Shown one piece after another: positions 32,718-40,165 of a stretch of 40,165 nt of DNA. Each line of letters begins with the position of its first letter. Position 1 is the first letter of the stretch. Made by a program: the position numbers and the translations under genes. Source of the stretch: Syntrophaceae bacterium (GTDB lineage Bacteria > Desulfobacterota > Syntrophia > Syntrophales > UBA2185); NCBI GenBank assembly GCA_003153775.1, contig PMBI01000096.1, forward strand, positions 1 to 40,165, read 5' to 3'. Below the pieces are notes generated by a model. That model was not told the DNA's origin and ran no database searches. It was given only the letters and a program-made list of their open reading frames with translations.

Positions 32718-33224
32718 CTATTCATTTCGATGTTTCCTGATGTACTCAACAATCTCTTGTTTGCGAGGGCTCTGTTCATTAGTTACATCTGCTATCACTG
32801 GGGTCCAATTCAAACCTGTTAATACTGCATCGGTCTCGTATATATGTCCTGGTAGTGCATTGAAACTAACAAGAACGCAGCCGTTGGAAGAGTACTTATA
32901 GGAGCCGTCATTGCGGAAGTAGGTTACGCAGACGTTATATTTGCCGGGAAGAAGCTCAATTGTTGCGAGCCTCTTTTTGTCTACGCCATTAATTTGTCGT
33001 ATGTCAATTATACTAAAGTCGTTGTGCTCTCTAACATGAGGACATTGTCCTAGTAATACGGCAATCTGGTCAAGCGGCAAAGGAGATCCTGAATAGAATT
33101 GATCATGATAGCCAGAGAAGTGACTTTTGAAATCATTGTATGCGCATGAAGCTAAAGTGCACGCTAACATGAGACATGTAATTAATTTTACCGCCAGTAA
33201 TTGTTTGGTCCCGGAACATCTCAT
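32718..33224 (-). CDS. Hypothetical lipoprotein, 168 residues
   Basis: The signal peptide ends in lipobox TLASC (C27). The start at 33224 has AGAAAGGAG 8 bases upstream. The mature protein shows a beta-type pattern in KKRLATIELLPGKYNVCVTYFRNDGSYKYSSNGCVLVSFNALPGHIYETDAVL (about residues 83-136). 'LLPGKYNVxVxY...SNGCVxVSFNALPGHIYE' is a pattern common in lipoproteins that hold a PEGA-like or transthyretin-like strand fold. The function is unknown. AT-rich. Upstream lies a 314-base region with two inverted repeats that may control it. Confidence 0.65.
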   Translation of the reverse strand: MRCSGTKQLLAVKLITCLMLACTLASCAYNDFKSHFSGYHDQFYSGSPLPLDQIAVLLGQCPHVREHNDFSIIDIRQINGVDKKRLATIELLPGKYNVCVTYFRNDGSYKYSSNGCVLVSFNALPGHIYETDAVLTGLNWTPVIADVTNEQSPRKQEIVEYIRKHRNE

Positions 33225-33279
33225 TCGTTAACTCCTTTCTAAAGGTGAGGTGATAATTAATCGCTTTTTCAGGAAGGCC

Positions 33280-33296
33280 TTAACCTCCGAGGTTAA
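33280..33296. promoter_or_regulatory. Operator-like palindrome upstream of a lipoprotein gene
   Basis: TTAACCTC-C-GAGGTTAA, perfect 8-base arms around one base, about 56 bases upstream of the 33224 start. It could be a repressor site or the end of the 33539-34807 transcript; no T-run adjoins it. Confidence 0.4.
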
Positions 33297-33380
33297 ACTA
33301 CCTTCTAATTACTTTTGTCTTTTTTTATTTCTCCGTCTAATGTGAAAGCTTTATTACTGTCAATACTAGAAAATTGCTGA

Positions 33381-33409
33381 CATTATACGAGTATAAACAT
33401 AGTATAATG
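33381..33409. promoter_or_regulatory. Spaced inverted repeat CATTATAC-N13-GTATAATG
   Basis: Perfect 8-base arms, each including a TATAAT-like hexamer. It could mark a divergent promoter pair or a regulator site; the spacing between the arm centres is about 21 bases, two helical turns. Confidence 0.35.
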
Positions 33410-33538
33410 AAGAAATTGATAATTCTTGCATGGGATGATTTCTGGATGAAACGGTGATAATTTTTGGTAAAGCATTTTTTATTGATAACAGGAAGTTAAT
33501 GTTTAGTCTTTCGGAAGATGTTTACTGTCCAGATTCAT

Positions 33539-34807
33539 TCATCTGACCAGAGTTTCCAAGTATCTCGACTTCAATTGGCGGTTTGCCATTGTTTGTTTAA
33601 CTGGAGGGAGCTTAAGGATGACACCCAGAATCGCCGCCATTGCCCTATGGCTGAGAAGAGCCTGATTATCGAAAATGAGATTCTGTAGTTTCCCTCTTTC
33701 AACGGCCATTACAACCGCGAGATGAACGGAACTAAGTGGTGTTATGACCCGCTGGGAACGTAATTTTAATGCAATGTGATTTCCCTGACAGACCCTTGCA
33801 CAAAGACCACAACCCAGGCATGTATCCTCACGCAATTGGGCCTTTTTATTTTTAGGATTGCGGGGATCGTTAGCCGAAACAAGGCTCATGGCTTCCACGG
33901 GGCAAACCTTCACACAATGACCGCAGCCTGTGCAATCTTCTTCCTGAATCTCAGGCAAAAAATTTGTGGTATGAACAGGATGCAGAAGGCCAAAACGTCT
34001 TGCGGCGATCATGGCCTCACAGCAGCAGCCACAGCAGTTACAGATGAAATTTACTTTTTCACGGACATTGGAACCGAACTGAACCAGCTTTTGATCATAA
34101 GCGACGTTGAGCAAATCCAGACATTCCTCCGTACTGACCGGCCGGGCATGACCGTGCTTGATCAAAGACTGTGCAGCCACGTTAAAGGTCATGCAGATCT
34201 CCTTCGGTGCATTACAATCGCGGTCGAGATGCTGCATTTTATGACGGCAATAACAGATGCTGATACCCCTGCATGATGCCGTTTTTATGACATCTGTGGC
34301 TCGTTCATATTCCAGAACGCACAGGCTGATTTCATGGGACAGGGCCGGTTCGTGAACGAACACTCGACCTAACTGTGTTTCTCCTTCCGTAAAAAGAGCT
34401 TTGATGAAGTCCTCTTCCACATTAAGATACTGATAGAAAAGTTCGCTTAGTGCCTTCTGATCAATATCTCCGCGGAGTCGCATGAGGGAAAACTCGAAAA
34501 ACCCGGCCATCGGCGGTGGCAGGACATAGGCTTGCTTTCCATTTTCCTCCATGTCGAGAAGAATTGCTCGATCTGCAAGGTCATCTAAAATTTTCTGAGC
34601 ATCCGATGTCTTCATCTTCCAAATACGGGCAGCTTTCTCCACCGTGAATGGCTTTATTGGAAGAAGAGATACAAGGGCAGCATCTTTTTCGCTGAAGAGA
34701 ACCTTCAGGATTTTATAGAGAGTATCAGATGGGGGTGCCCCCTGGGGAAAACGGTTAATACGGTCTACAAGAGCTGTATAGCCCGACTTTACCAAGTGAT
34801 GGGTCAT
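33539..34807 (-). CDS. Multi-cluster 4Fe-4S ferredoxin protein with N-terminal helical domain
   Basis: A 422-residue cytoplasmic protein. The start is set at the ATG 34807 (GAGG 6 bases upstream); a TTG at 34849 lacks a site. The N-terminal third resembles a winged-helix fold (FTVEKAARIWKMKTSDAQKILDDL). The middle has cysteines in SICYCRHKMQHLDRDCNAPKEIC and NFICNCCGCCCEA. Then come two ferredoxin clusters: CTGCGHCVKVCPVEA (complete CX2CX2CX3CP) and CLGCGLCARVCQGN (Gln for Pro). Proteins with this make-up occur in anaerobes and probably carry electrons to an unknown partner; the helical domain could bind DNA or protein. It stands alone. An FNR-like site lies about 300 bases upstream. Confidence 0.82.
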   Translation of the reverse strand: MTHHLVKSGYTALVDRINRFPQGAPPSDTLYKILKVLFSEKDAALVSLLPIKPFTVEKAARIWKMKTSDAQKILDDLADRAILLDMEENGKQAYVLPPPMAGFFEFSLMRLRGDIDQKALSELFYQYLNVEEDFIKALFTEGETQLGRVFVHEPALSHEISLCVLEYERATDVIKTASCRGISICYCRHKMQHLDRDCNAPKEICMTFNVAAQSLIKHGHARPVSTEECLDLLNVAYDQKLVQFGSNVREKVNFICNCCGCCCEAMIAARRFGLLHPVHTTNFLPEIQEEDCTGCGHCVKVCPVEAMSLVSANDPRNPKNKKAQLREDTCLGCGLCARVCQGNHIALKLRSQRVITPLSSVHLAVVMAVERGKLQNLIFDNQALLSHRAMAAILGVILKLPPVKQTMANRQLKSRYLETLVR

Positions 34808-35250
34808 GGCATCCTCGATTTTGTCAGCGTCCTGATTTATAAGATTCAATCAATGAAGATACGACTGTTATTAGCCCCGGAGCATGTATCACATTTTTAT
34901 CCAGAGTTCTGCGCTTTTTCGGCGATTTCCATTTGAAATGATGTATGGAGATGCTAAATCATCAAAGCAAGAGTATAGGAAACTACCCGCGGCCTGTATG
35001 CGCGGAAAATAGACCGTCAAGCAGTAGCATATTTCATCTCGCATTCAACAAGCTGTTTTTACAAAACCACGTGCGACCTTATATTTGTTATTAGTTAGGC
35101 TGATCTTGATCAGGTATAAATGAAACCTATCTTTTGTGCACCTTATCCTCAGTTCTCATTGCAGAAAATAATTGAGGTTAATCAGTTACAACGTTGACGC
35201 TGCAAGGTTTAACAATTCTTGTCAAAAGTAAGAAGGTAAAAATCCCCCAA
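34808..35250. other. Intergenic region upstream of the ferredoxin gene
   Basis: About 440 AT-rich bases with no gene. It holds the FNR-like palindrome at 35100-35113. Read on the minus strand, weak promoter-like stretches are seen (TTGACG near 35020, TATACT near 34977), but their spacing is wrong for a pair. Confidence 0.5.
35100..35113. promoter_or_regulatory. FNR/CRP-family box-like palindrome
   Basis: CTGATC-TT-GATCAG, read on the minus strand as CTGATCAAGATCAG. The core TGAT-N4-ATCA is that of the FNR consensus (TTGAT-N4-ATCAA) with outermost bases changed. It lies about 290 bases upstream of the ferredoxin gene start, far for direct activation unless the transcript has a long leader. 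Confidence 0.4.
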
Positions 35251-36204
35251 TTAAGGCGTGCTGACGAGGCGGAACCCTAAGTTGCTGCCTCTGATGTCTG
35301 GGGCGAAGAAGCGGCGAAAACCCGCGCGGCAGTAATGTGCGCCGTTGTATGAGCTGCCGCCACGAAGAACCCGTTGCGAGCCAGATGATGGTCCCGTAGG
35401 ATCCGTTACGCCTAAGAATAAAGAAAAGATGCCTGATTGGTAATCCCCATACCAATCTAAAACCCACTCCCAGACATTGCCCGACATGTCATACAAACCC
35501 AGGCCGTTTGGTATCTTCTGTCCCACAGGGTGTGTCTTACTGCCGGAGTTAGCGCTATGCCAGGCATAATTGCCAAGCTCGGCTTCGCTGCTCGTGCCTG
35601 CGTAGGTCTCCTCCTTCCCACCGCTCCGAGCCGCATACTCCCATTCCGCCTCCGTGGGCAATCTGTATTTATCCGTACCTTCCATACTATTGAGCTTCCT
35701 GATAAAATCCTGGACGTCATTCCAGGAGACCTGCTCCACGGGGCAGTCGTCGCCGCATTTCTTGAAATGCGACGGATTGCTCCCCATGACCTTTTGCCAC
35801 TGTACCTGCGTCACCTCCGTCGTCTGCATGTAAAAAGGCTTGCTGATCTTCACCTTATGCGCATCATTTGAACTCCCCATCGTAAACCTACCCGCAGGTA
35901 TCAACACAAACTCGGCCTCAATCGTCGGGCTGGTGAAAGTTGAAGATTCTTCCGGGGTCGGGGGCCGTTTCGTCATGGCAACTTCTGTCGCCTGCTTGTT
36001 AACAATGACTGTAAAGCCGGGCTTCTGGAGGGTAGCTGCAATATCCGTTGCATCATTGAGCGGGTTCTTGAGTGGCGAAGAGGTATAGTTGCCGTTTCCA
36101 ATTATAATGGCTATTCTCTGTTCAGTCGCCGCATGGGATGAAGATGAGATAACTAAGGCGAGCAATGAAGAAATAAGTGCGCTCTTTACGAAGACGGATT
36201 CCAT
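35251..36204 (-). CDS. Exported SUMF1 (FGE-sulfatase) domain protein with truncated caspase-like N terminus
   Basis: A 317-residue protein. A signal peptide (about 1-26) is followed by a short segment, RIAIIIGNGNYTSSPLKNPLNDATDIAATLQKPGFTVIVNKQAT (about 30-73), that matches only the first quarter of bacterial caspase-like (peptidase C14) domains. The catalytic His and Cys parts are missing. After a Pro/Thr/Ser linker, a SUMF1 domain runs from about 97 to 315: FVLIPAGRFTMGSSN, EVTQVQWQKVMGSNPS, RLPTEAEWEYAAR, GLYDMSGNVWEWVLDWYG, VLRGGSSYN, CRAGFRR. Only one of the two FGE cysteines is visible (HYCRAG), so it is probably a binding or structural homologue. AGGGG lies 10 bases before the ATG. Full-length caspase-SUMF1 fusions are known; this one looks internally deleted. 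Confidence 0.85.
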   Translation of the reverse strand: MESVFVKSALISSLLALVISSSSHAATEQRIAIIIGNGNYTSSPLKNPLNDATDIAATLQKPGFTVIVNKQATEVAMTKRPPTPEESSTFTSPTIEAEFVLIPAGRFTMGSSNDAHKVKISKPFYMQTTEVTQVQWQKVMGSNPSHFKKCGDDCPVEQVSWNDVQDFIRKLNSMEGTDKYRLPTEAEWEYAARSGGKEETYAGTSSEAELGNYAWHSANSGSKTHPVGQKIPNGLGLYDMSGNVWEWVLDWYGDYQSGIFSLFLGVTDPTGPSSGSQRVLRGGSSYNGAHYCRAGFRRFFAPDIRGSNLGFRLVSTP

Positions 36205-36299
36205 CGAAATCTTGCCCCTTGCAAATCGGTATTACTTTATACACCGATGATGAAAAAGCGACAAGATATTTTGATGATTCCTCCTTAACCAAAAAAATC

Positions 36300-36328
36300 T
36301 TGACAGTGTTCTTTAGCGCGTGTTATTT
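36300..36328 (+). promoter_or_regulatory. Candidate promoter of the TetR/TolC/HlyD/ABC operon
   Basis: TTGACA (36300-36305), a 17-base spacer and TTATTT (36323-36328). The -35 is perfect and the -10 poor, as expected for a regulated promoter. The predicted start lies close to or within the operator palindrome. Confidence 0.5.
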
Positions 36329-36340
36329 ACCAAGTGGTAT

Positions 36341-36356
36341 AACTAACTGGTTAGTT
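36341..36356. promoter_or_regulatory. TetR-type operator palindrome
   Basis: AACTAAC-TG-GTTAGTT, perfect 7-base arms, 30 bases upstream of the TetR-family start codon and just after the candidate -10. The placement suits autorepression of the export operon. Confidence 0.7.
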
Positions 36357-36385
36357 CATTATCGACTCTTTACGGAGGTGCAAGA

Positions 36386-37018
36386 ATGGACCTTCCATCA
36401 TCAGCCGGTAAAAAAAGCGTAACTGTCAAGCGTATCCTCAAGGCCGCGGCAAGCGTCTTTTCGGAGTCCGGCTTTTCCGGCGCGCGAGTAGATGAGATTG
36501 CGAAGCGCGCGGGCGTCAACAAAGCCACGATCTATTATCACATCGGCGACAAGGAAAAACTCTACGCGGAAGTTATCAGCAACGTTATCGGCAACACAGC
36601 GGAGATGATCGCCGGTAAGATCAAAGGCATACGGGACCCCGAAGAAAAGCTCCGCGTCTATGTACGCACCTTTGCCCGCAATATAGACGATAATCCTCAG
36701 GTCGCTCCGGTCATGATGCGCGAAGTAGCCTCCGGAGGAGAGCACCTGCCGGAAGTGGTGGCGCGGGATATTTTCCACATCGTAAATATGCTCAGGGGGA
36801 TCCTTAAAGAAGGTGTGGAAAAGGGAATCTTCATAGAAACGGTTCCCTTCCTGATACACATAATGGTTATGGGCGCCATGGTAACCTATAAGACCAGCGC
36901 GCCGATCAGGGCTAAGTATAACTGGCTCCCTGCGGGCATAAAGAAATTGGACGATAAAATATCCGGAACTATTGCCGGTGAAATCGAAAATCTCATCTTA
37001 AGAGCTGTTACGAAATGA
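36386..37018 (+). CDS. TetR/AcrR-family transcriptional regulator
   Basis: A 210-residue dimeric repressor. The N-terminal helix-turn-helix covers about residues 14-62: ILKAAASVFSESGFSGARVDEIAKRAGVNKATIYYHIGDKEKLYAEVI, a very typical TetR pattern. The C-terminal ligand-binding part is all helical. ACGGAGGTGCAAGA precedes the ATG. It is first in an operon with TolC-, HlyD- and ABC-type genes (13 bases to the next), as CecR (YbiH) is with ybhGFSR in E. coli. It is likely to release the operator when a toxic compound binds; the inducer is unknown. Confidence 0.93.
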   Translation: MDLPSSAGKKSVTVKRILKAAASVFSESGFSGARVDEIAKRAGVNKATIYYHIGDKEKLYAEVISNVIGNTAEMIAGKIKGIRDPEEKLRVYVRTFARNIDDNPQVAPVMMREVASGGEHLPEVVARDIFHIVNMLRGILKEGVEKGIFIETVPFLIHIMVMGAMVTYKTSAPIRAKYNWLPAGIKKLDDKISGTIAGEIENLILRAVTK

Positions 37019-37031
37019 AGGGAAGGGGAAT

Positions 37032-38372
37032 ATGCGGACGAAGAATATGCATGTGATTTTTTCTGTGTCGATATTGCTTTTCTGTATTACTCATGAGACA
37101 GCTCTATCTGCGGAAAAGCTGACCCTGCAGCAGAGTATCGATCTGGCCTTAAGGCAGAGTGTCCTTATCCAGTCGGCCCAGGAAGGCGTAAAAGGGGCGG
37201 AGGCCCAGAAGAAGGAGGCCTTCACGGGATTTCTGCCGAAGTTCAGCACCTATTACAGTTACTCGCGGCTGAATGTAGACCCGACACTGACTGCCACCCT
37301 TCCAGGCTCATCGGGTCCCGTCACACTGGTCACAGGGACAAAGGATAACTACTCCTGGGCTGTGGAAGTGAAACAACCCATATTTGCGGGCGGAGGAATA
37401 CTCGCAAATTATGAGGCGGGCCGTCTCGGCCATGAAATCGCGTCGCTGGATGAAACGGCTGTTGTTCAGGATATGGTCCAGGAGGTTAGAGTAGCCTATT
37501 TCAATATTCTGAAGGCGGAGAGGGGCCTCGACGTCGCAAAACAATCGGTGGAGCAGCTCGACGCGCACCGCAGCATGGCCCAGGATTTTTTTGATGTTGG
37601 AGTGATTCCGAAGAACGATCTCCTACGCGCCGAAGTGGAGCTCGCGAACAGCAGGCAAAATCTTGTCAAAGCGGAAAACGCTGTGGAGACAGCAAAAGCT
37701 AAATTCAATACTGTCGTCCGCAGGGAAATCGATACGCCGACGGAAGTGGAGGACATCCTCGCTCTCAGGCCCTATACCAAGACGTTCGATGAATGCCAGA
37801 AGATTGCCATGGAAAAAAGGCCGGAAGTTAAGTCCTACACCCGGAAAGTCGAACAGTCACAGAAACTGGTAAAATTAGCCAAGAGTGAATATTTGCCTTC
37901 TATAAATGTGGTCGGCCATTTTGAACGCTACGGCGACAACGCCAACGTTAACGGCAGCCCCTATAAGAATCAGGACAACACGTATGTCATGGGGATGGCC
38001 ACTTGGAATTTCTGGGAGTGGGGCCGAACAAAAAACCGGGTCGACGCCAGCCGCTCCCGGGAGAACCAGACAGCATACGCATTGGACAATATAAAGGATC
38101 AGGTCACTCTCGAGGTAAAGAACGCCTGGTTGGCGCTCCATGAGGCCGAAAAGCAGGTGGCGGTAACAAAAAAATCGATCGAGCAGGCGGACGAGAATTT
38201 CCGCGTCAGCACGGAAAGATACAGAGAGCACGTGGGAACGTCGACGGACGTCATCGATGCGCAGACCCTGCTTACGAAAGCGAAGACGGATTACTTCAAT
38301 GCCTTGAGCGACTATAACATAAGCATAGCCAGATTAGAGAGGGCGATGGGCGTGCGGGAGGTTTTACCATGA
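37032..38372 (+). CDS. TolC-family outer membrane efflux protein
   Basis: A 446-residue exported protein with a signal peptide (about 1-27, ending TALSA-E). Two repeats of the OEP type cover about 35-225 and 240-435: LTLQQSIDLALRQSVLIQSAQEGVKGAEAQKKEAFTGFLPKF, then ECQKIAMEKRPEVKSYTRKVEQSQKLVKLAKSEYLPSI. The long amphipathic helices form the trimeric periplasmic tunnel. AAGGGAAGGGGAAT precedes the ATG. Its stop overlaps the ATG of the HlyD-type gene (ATGA). It is the exit duct of the exporter encoded by this operon. Confidence 0.92.
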   Translation: MRTKNMHVIFSVSILLFCITHETALSAEKLTLQQSIDLALRQSVLIQSAQEGVKGAEAQKKEAFTGFLPKFSTYYSYSRLNVDPTLTATLPGSSGPVTLVTGTKDNYSWAVEVKQPIFAGGGILANYEAGRLGHEIASLDETAVVQDMVQEVRVAYFNILKAERGLDVAKQSVEQLDAHRSMAQDFFDVGVIPKNDLLRAEVELANSRQNLVKAENAVETAKAKFNTVVRREIDTPTEVEDILALRPYTKTFDECQKIAMEKRPEVKSYTRKVEQSQKLVKLAKSEYLPSINVVGHFERYGDNANVNGSPYKNQDNTYVMGMATWNFWEWGRTKNRVDASRSRENQTAYALDNIKDQVTLEVKNAWLALHEAEKQVAVTKKSIEQADENFRVSTERYREHVGTSTDVIDAQTLLTKAKTDYFNALSDYNISIARLERAMGVREVLP

Positions 38373-39379
38373 AGAAGAGGATAATCGTCATAGTATTTAT
38401 CGTTCTCCTTGTAGGTGTCGGCGCCCTGGTCTATTTCGGACAGTGGCAATCCCAGCGGGGTGAACTTTATTATTCAGGAACGATCGAGGCGACGAATTCC
38501 AATCTCGCCTTCCAGGCAAGCGGCCGCGTCATCAACATCGCTGTACGGGAAGGCTACGCCGTCAAAAAGGATCAGCTCCTTGCCGAGCTCGATCCCACGG
38601 AGTTTCAGTCAAAGAAAGAGCAGGCGCAGGCAAATCATACCCGGTCGATCCAGACACGTGATCAACTCACCACAACTCTTAACATATACAAGAGCACCCT
38701 TCCCGCCGACGTGGTGAGGGCGGGGACAAACGTTACAAGCGCCCGTGACGTCATGGATGACGCGCAGAAGAATTATCAGCGGTATGAGCAATTGTTCAAG
38801 CGCGGCGTAGTCACGGAAAAGGAAAGGGACTCCGTAAAGCTCGGCTATGATACGGCCAAGGCTAGACTTGACGACGCGGAAGCCGCCTTGAGACAGGCGA
38901 AGAGCAACCTGAAAAAGGTTGAACTAACGGAGCAGGAAATCGAAGCAGCCACCTCCCAGATCAAACAGGCCAAAGCTGCTTTCGAACAGTCCGACATTCA
39001 ATTGCAATATACCCGGCTGCTCGCGCCCTACAACGGGATCATCACGAGCCGCAACGTCGAACCCGGAGAAGTGGTCAGTCCCGGCCGCGAGGTTTTAACG
39101 ATGGCCGATCTCGAGACGGTGGACCTGAAAATATTTGTGGATGAGACGGAGATCGGAAAGGTGAAACCCGGGCAAGACGTGGACGTGAAAATAGATACCT
39201 TCCCCAATAAGGTTTACAAAGGGAAGGTGACATTCATCTCACCCGAGGGCGAATTCACCCCTAAGATAATCCAGACCAAGAAGGAGAGGGTGAAGCTGGT
39301 GTACCTCGTGAAGGTCTCCATTCCCAATCCTTCTTTCGAACTGAAGTCCGGCATGCCGGCCGACGCCTGGCTGCGGTAA
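38369..39379 (+). CDS. HlyD/YbhG-family membrane fusion protein
   Basis: A 336-residue periplasmic adaptor anchored by one N-terminal helix (about 3-24). The split lipoyl domain begins with YYSGTIEATNSNLAFQASGRVINIAVREGYAVKKDQLLAELD (about residues 32-73). It is followed by a coiled-coil hairpin (about 74-205), the lipoyl return QYTRLLAPYNGIITSRNVEPGEVVSPG, and a beta-barrel domain. The ATG overlaps the TolC-family stop, so translation is coupled. It links the inner-membrane ABC complex to the TolC-type tunnel. Confidence 0.93.
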   Translation: MKKRIIVIVFIVLLVGVGALVYFGQWQSQRGELYYSGTIEATNSNLAFQASGRVINIAVREGYAVKKDQLLAELDPTEFQSKKEQAQANHTRSIQTRDQLTTTLNIYKSTLPADVVRAGTNVTSARDVMDDAQKNYQRYEQLFKRGVVTEKERDSVKLGYDTAKARLDDAEAALRQAKSNLKKVELTEQEIEAATSQIKQAKAAFEQSDIQLQYTRLLAPYNGIITSRNVEPGEVVSPGREVLTMADLETVDLKIFVDETEIGKVKPGQDVDVKIDTFPNKVYKGKVTFISPEGEFTPKIIQTKKERVKLVYLVKVSIPNPSFELKSGMPADAWLR

Positions 39380-39404
39380 AAAAACTCCTGAGGCAGCGTG
39401 AGCA

Positions 39405-40165
39405 TTGTCTTCAAACGGCACATCTTTCATTTCCATAGAGAACGTTTCCATGCGCTTCGGCGACGTGGAAGCAGTGCATGATCTTTCCCTTTCCGTCGGG
39501 CAAGGAACCATCTTCGGTCTCGTGGGCTCCGATGGGGCGGGGAAATCAACGCTGCTGCGGATGGTGGCGACGATGATACGGCCGGCATCGGGGAACATTC
39601 TGATCGGCACCTTTGACGTGGTCAGGGACAAACAGCGGGTGAAGCCTCTTATCGGCTATATGCCGCAGCGTTTCGGTCTCTACCAGGACCTGACAGTCGA
39701 CGAAAACATGCAATTCTTCATGGACGTTTTTAATGTACCGAGGAAGGAACGTGCGCGGAGGAGGGAGAAGTACCTCGGGTTTTCAAACCTGCTTCCCTTT
39801 GTCAATCGTCCAGCGGGCAACCTCTCCGGTGGAATGAAACAGAAACTCGGACTGGCATGCGTTCTCGTCCATGAACCGAAGGTGCTGATCCTCGACGAAC
39901 CGACGAACGGCGTGGATCCTGTTTCACGGCAGGAGTTCTGGGAGATACTCGACCAGATGCGCGCGGACGGTATGACCATCATGGTTTCCACCGCTTATCT
40001 CGACGAGGGAGAGAAATGCAATCGTCTGGCATTGATGCATCGTTCCCGTGTTCTTGACATCGCCGCGCCGCAGGAAATACGCGGCTGTTACGCAAGCCTC
40101 GAAGAGGCCATGATCAAGCGCATCCAGGAAGTGGATGAGGAGATAGTTCATGATTCCTTCAAACG
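39405..40165 (+). CDS. ABC transporter ATP-binding protein (YbhF-like), 3' truncated by window end
   Basis: Open from 39402 after an in-frame TGA at 39399. The first start is the TTG at 39405 (GAGG about 11 bases upstream), and no later ATG keeps the conserved ISIENVSMRFGDVEAV strand. 253 residues are visible: Walker A GSDGAGKST (41-49), Q-loop YMPQRFGLYQDLTV, signature LSGGMKQKLGLA, Walker B VLILDEPTNGVDP, and a switch region STAYLDEGEKC with Ala-Tyr in place of the His. The frame continues at the window edge (HDSF..), so a second ATPase or linker, and then ABC-2 permeases as in YbhFSR, may follow. Confidence 0.9.
   Translation, partial: MSSNGTSFISIENVSMRFGDVEAVHDLSLSVGQGTIFGLVGSDGAGKSTLLRMVATMIRPASGNILIGTFDVVRDKQRVKPLIGYMPQRFGLYQDLTVDENMQFFMDVFNVPRKERARRREKYLGFSNLLPFVNRPAGNLSGGMKQKLGLACVLVHEPKVLILDEPTNGVDPVSRQEFWEILDQMRADGMTIMVSTAYLDEGEKCNRLALMHRSRVLDIAAPQEIRGCYASLEEAMIKRIQEVDEEIVHDSFK

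Larger units (their letters stand above)
33225..33538. other. Intergenic region with two inverted repeats
   Basis: A palindrome of 17 bases at 33280-33296 (TTAACCTC, C, GAGGTTAA) and a spaced inverted repeat CATTATAC (33381-33388) / GTATAATG (33402-33409) with 13 bases between. A consensus -35-like TTGACA on the minus strand at 33363-33358 has only a poor -10 partner. No gene is present. Confidence 0.5.

Overview
The window looks like chromosomal DNA of a Gram-negative anaerobe, most likely a delta-proteobacterium (Desulfobacterota) of the syntrophic or fermentative kind. This is inferred from gene content and not from any marker gene: two branched-chain amino acid type (LIV) ABC transporters, a MoxR/VWA pair, an iron-sulfur flavoprotein, a multi-cluster ferredoxin protein, an Mla/MCE lipid transporter, a TolC/HlyD export operon, many lipoproteins, and intergenic palindromic repeats of the ATTCCC-N8-GGGAAT and CCCCCTTT/AAAGGGGG types. 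No rRNA, tRNA, CRISPR array or complete insertion sequence was seen.

Layout. 1-3130 (+): livH (5' end cut off by the window edge), livM, livG, livF. 3148-6753 (-): a periplasmic family-3 solute-binding protein followed by a membrane hybrid histidine kinase, probably one sensory unit. 7258-12599: a PAP2-like membrane protein, an MFS transporter, a CoxE-type VWA protein with its MoxR AAA+ ATPase, a GIY-YIG nuclease gene bracketed by inverted palindromic repeats, and a TIM-barrel isomerase/epimerase. 12836-13755 (+): a promoter-to-terminator unit that looks like a small RNA or leader, then two small unknown genes. 13844-17834: an enoyl-CoA hydratase/isomerase, an M24 peptidase, an iron-sulfur flavoprotein and a YkgJ-type cysteine-cluster protein, with repeats between them. 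17890-22591 (-): a second, complete LIV transporter (livK-H-M-G-F) behind a good sigma70-like promoter. 22779-26347 (-): an MlaE-MlaF-MlaD operon that ends with a PqiC-like lipoprotein. 26547-26984 (+): a small lipoprotein with a nuclease-like core.

26985-36204 is an accessory-looking stretch: a sensor-kinase remnant, a 1343-residue exported TPR-CHAT protein with an intact His/Cys dyad, a frame-broken small membrane ORF, two AT-rich secreted or lipoprotein genes, a ferredoxin protein with an FNR-like box far upstream, and an exported protein joining a truncated caspase-like segment to a formylglycine-generating-enzyme (SUMF1) domain. Two exported proteins with clan-CD (caspase-fold) relationships within 10 kb is the most unusual aspect of the window. 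36341-40165 (+): a TetR-type repressor with a 16-bp operator-like palindrome, a TolC-type outer membrane protein, an HlyD-type fusion protein and an ABC ATPase cut off by the window end, together a YbhGFSR-like export operon.

The two LIV systems import amino acids or small organic acids. The enoyl-CoA hydratase and M24 peptidase suggest peptide or acyl-CoA catabolism. The Mla and TolC operons maintain the envelope and export compounds.
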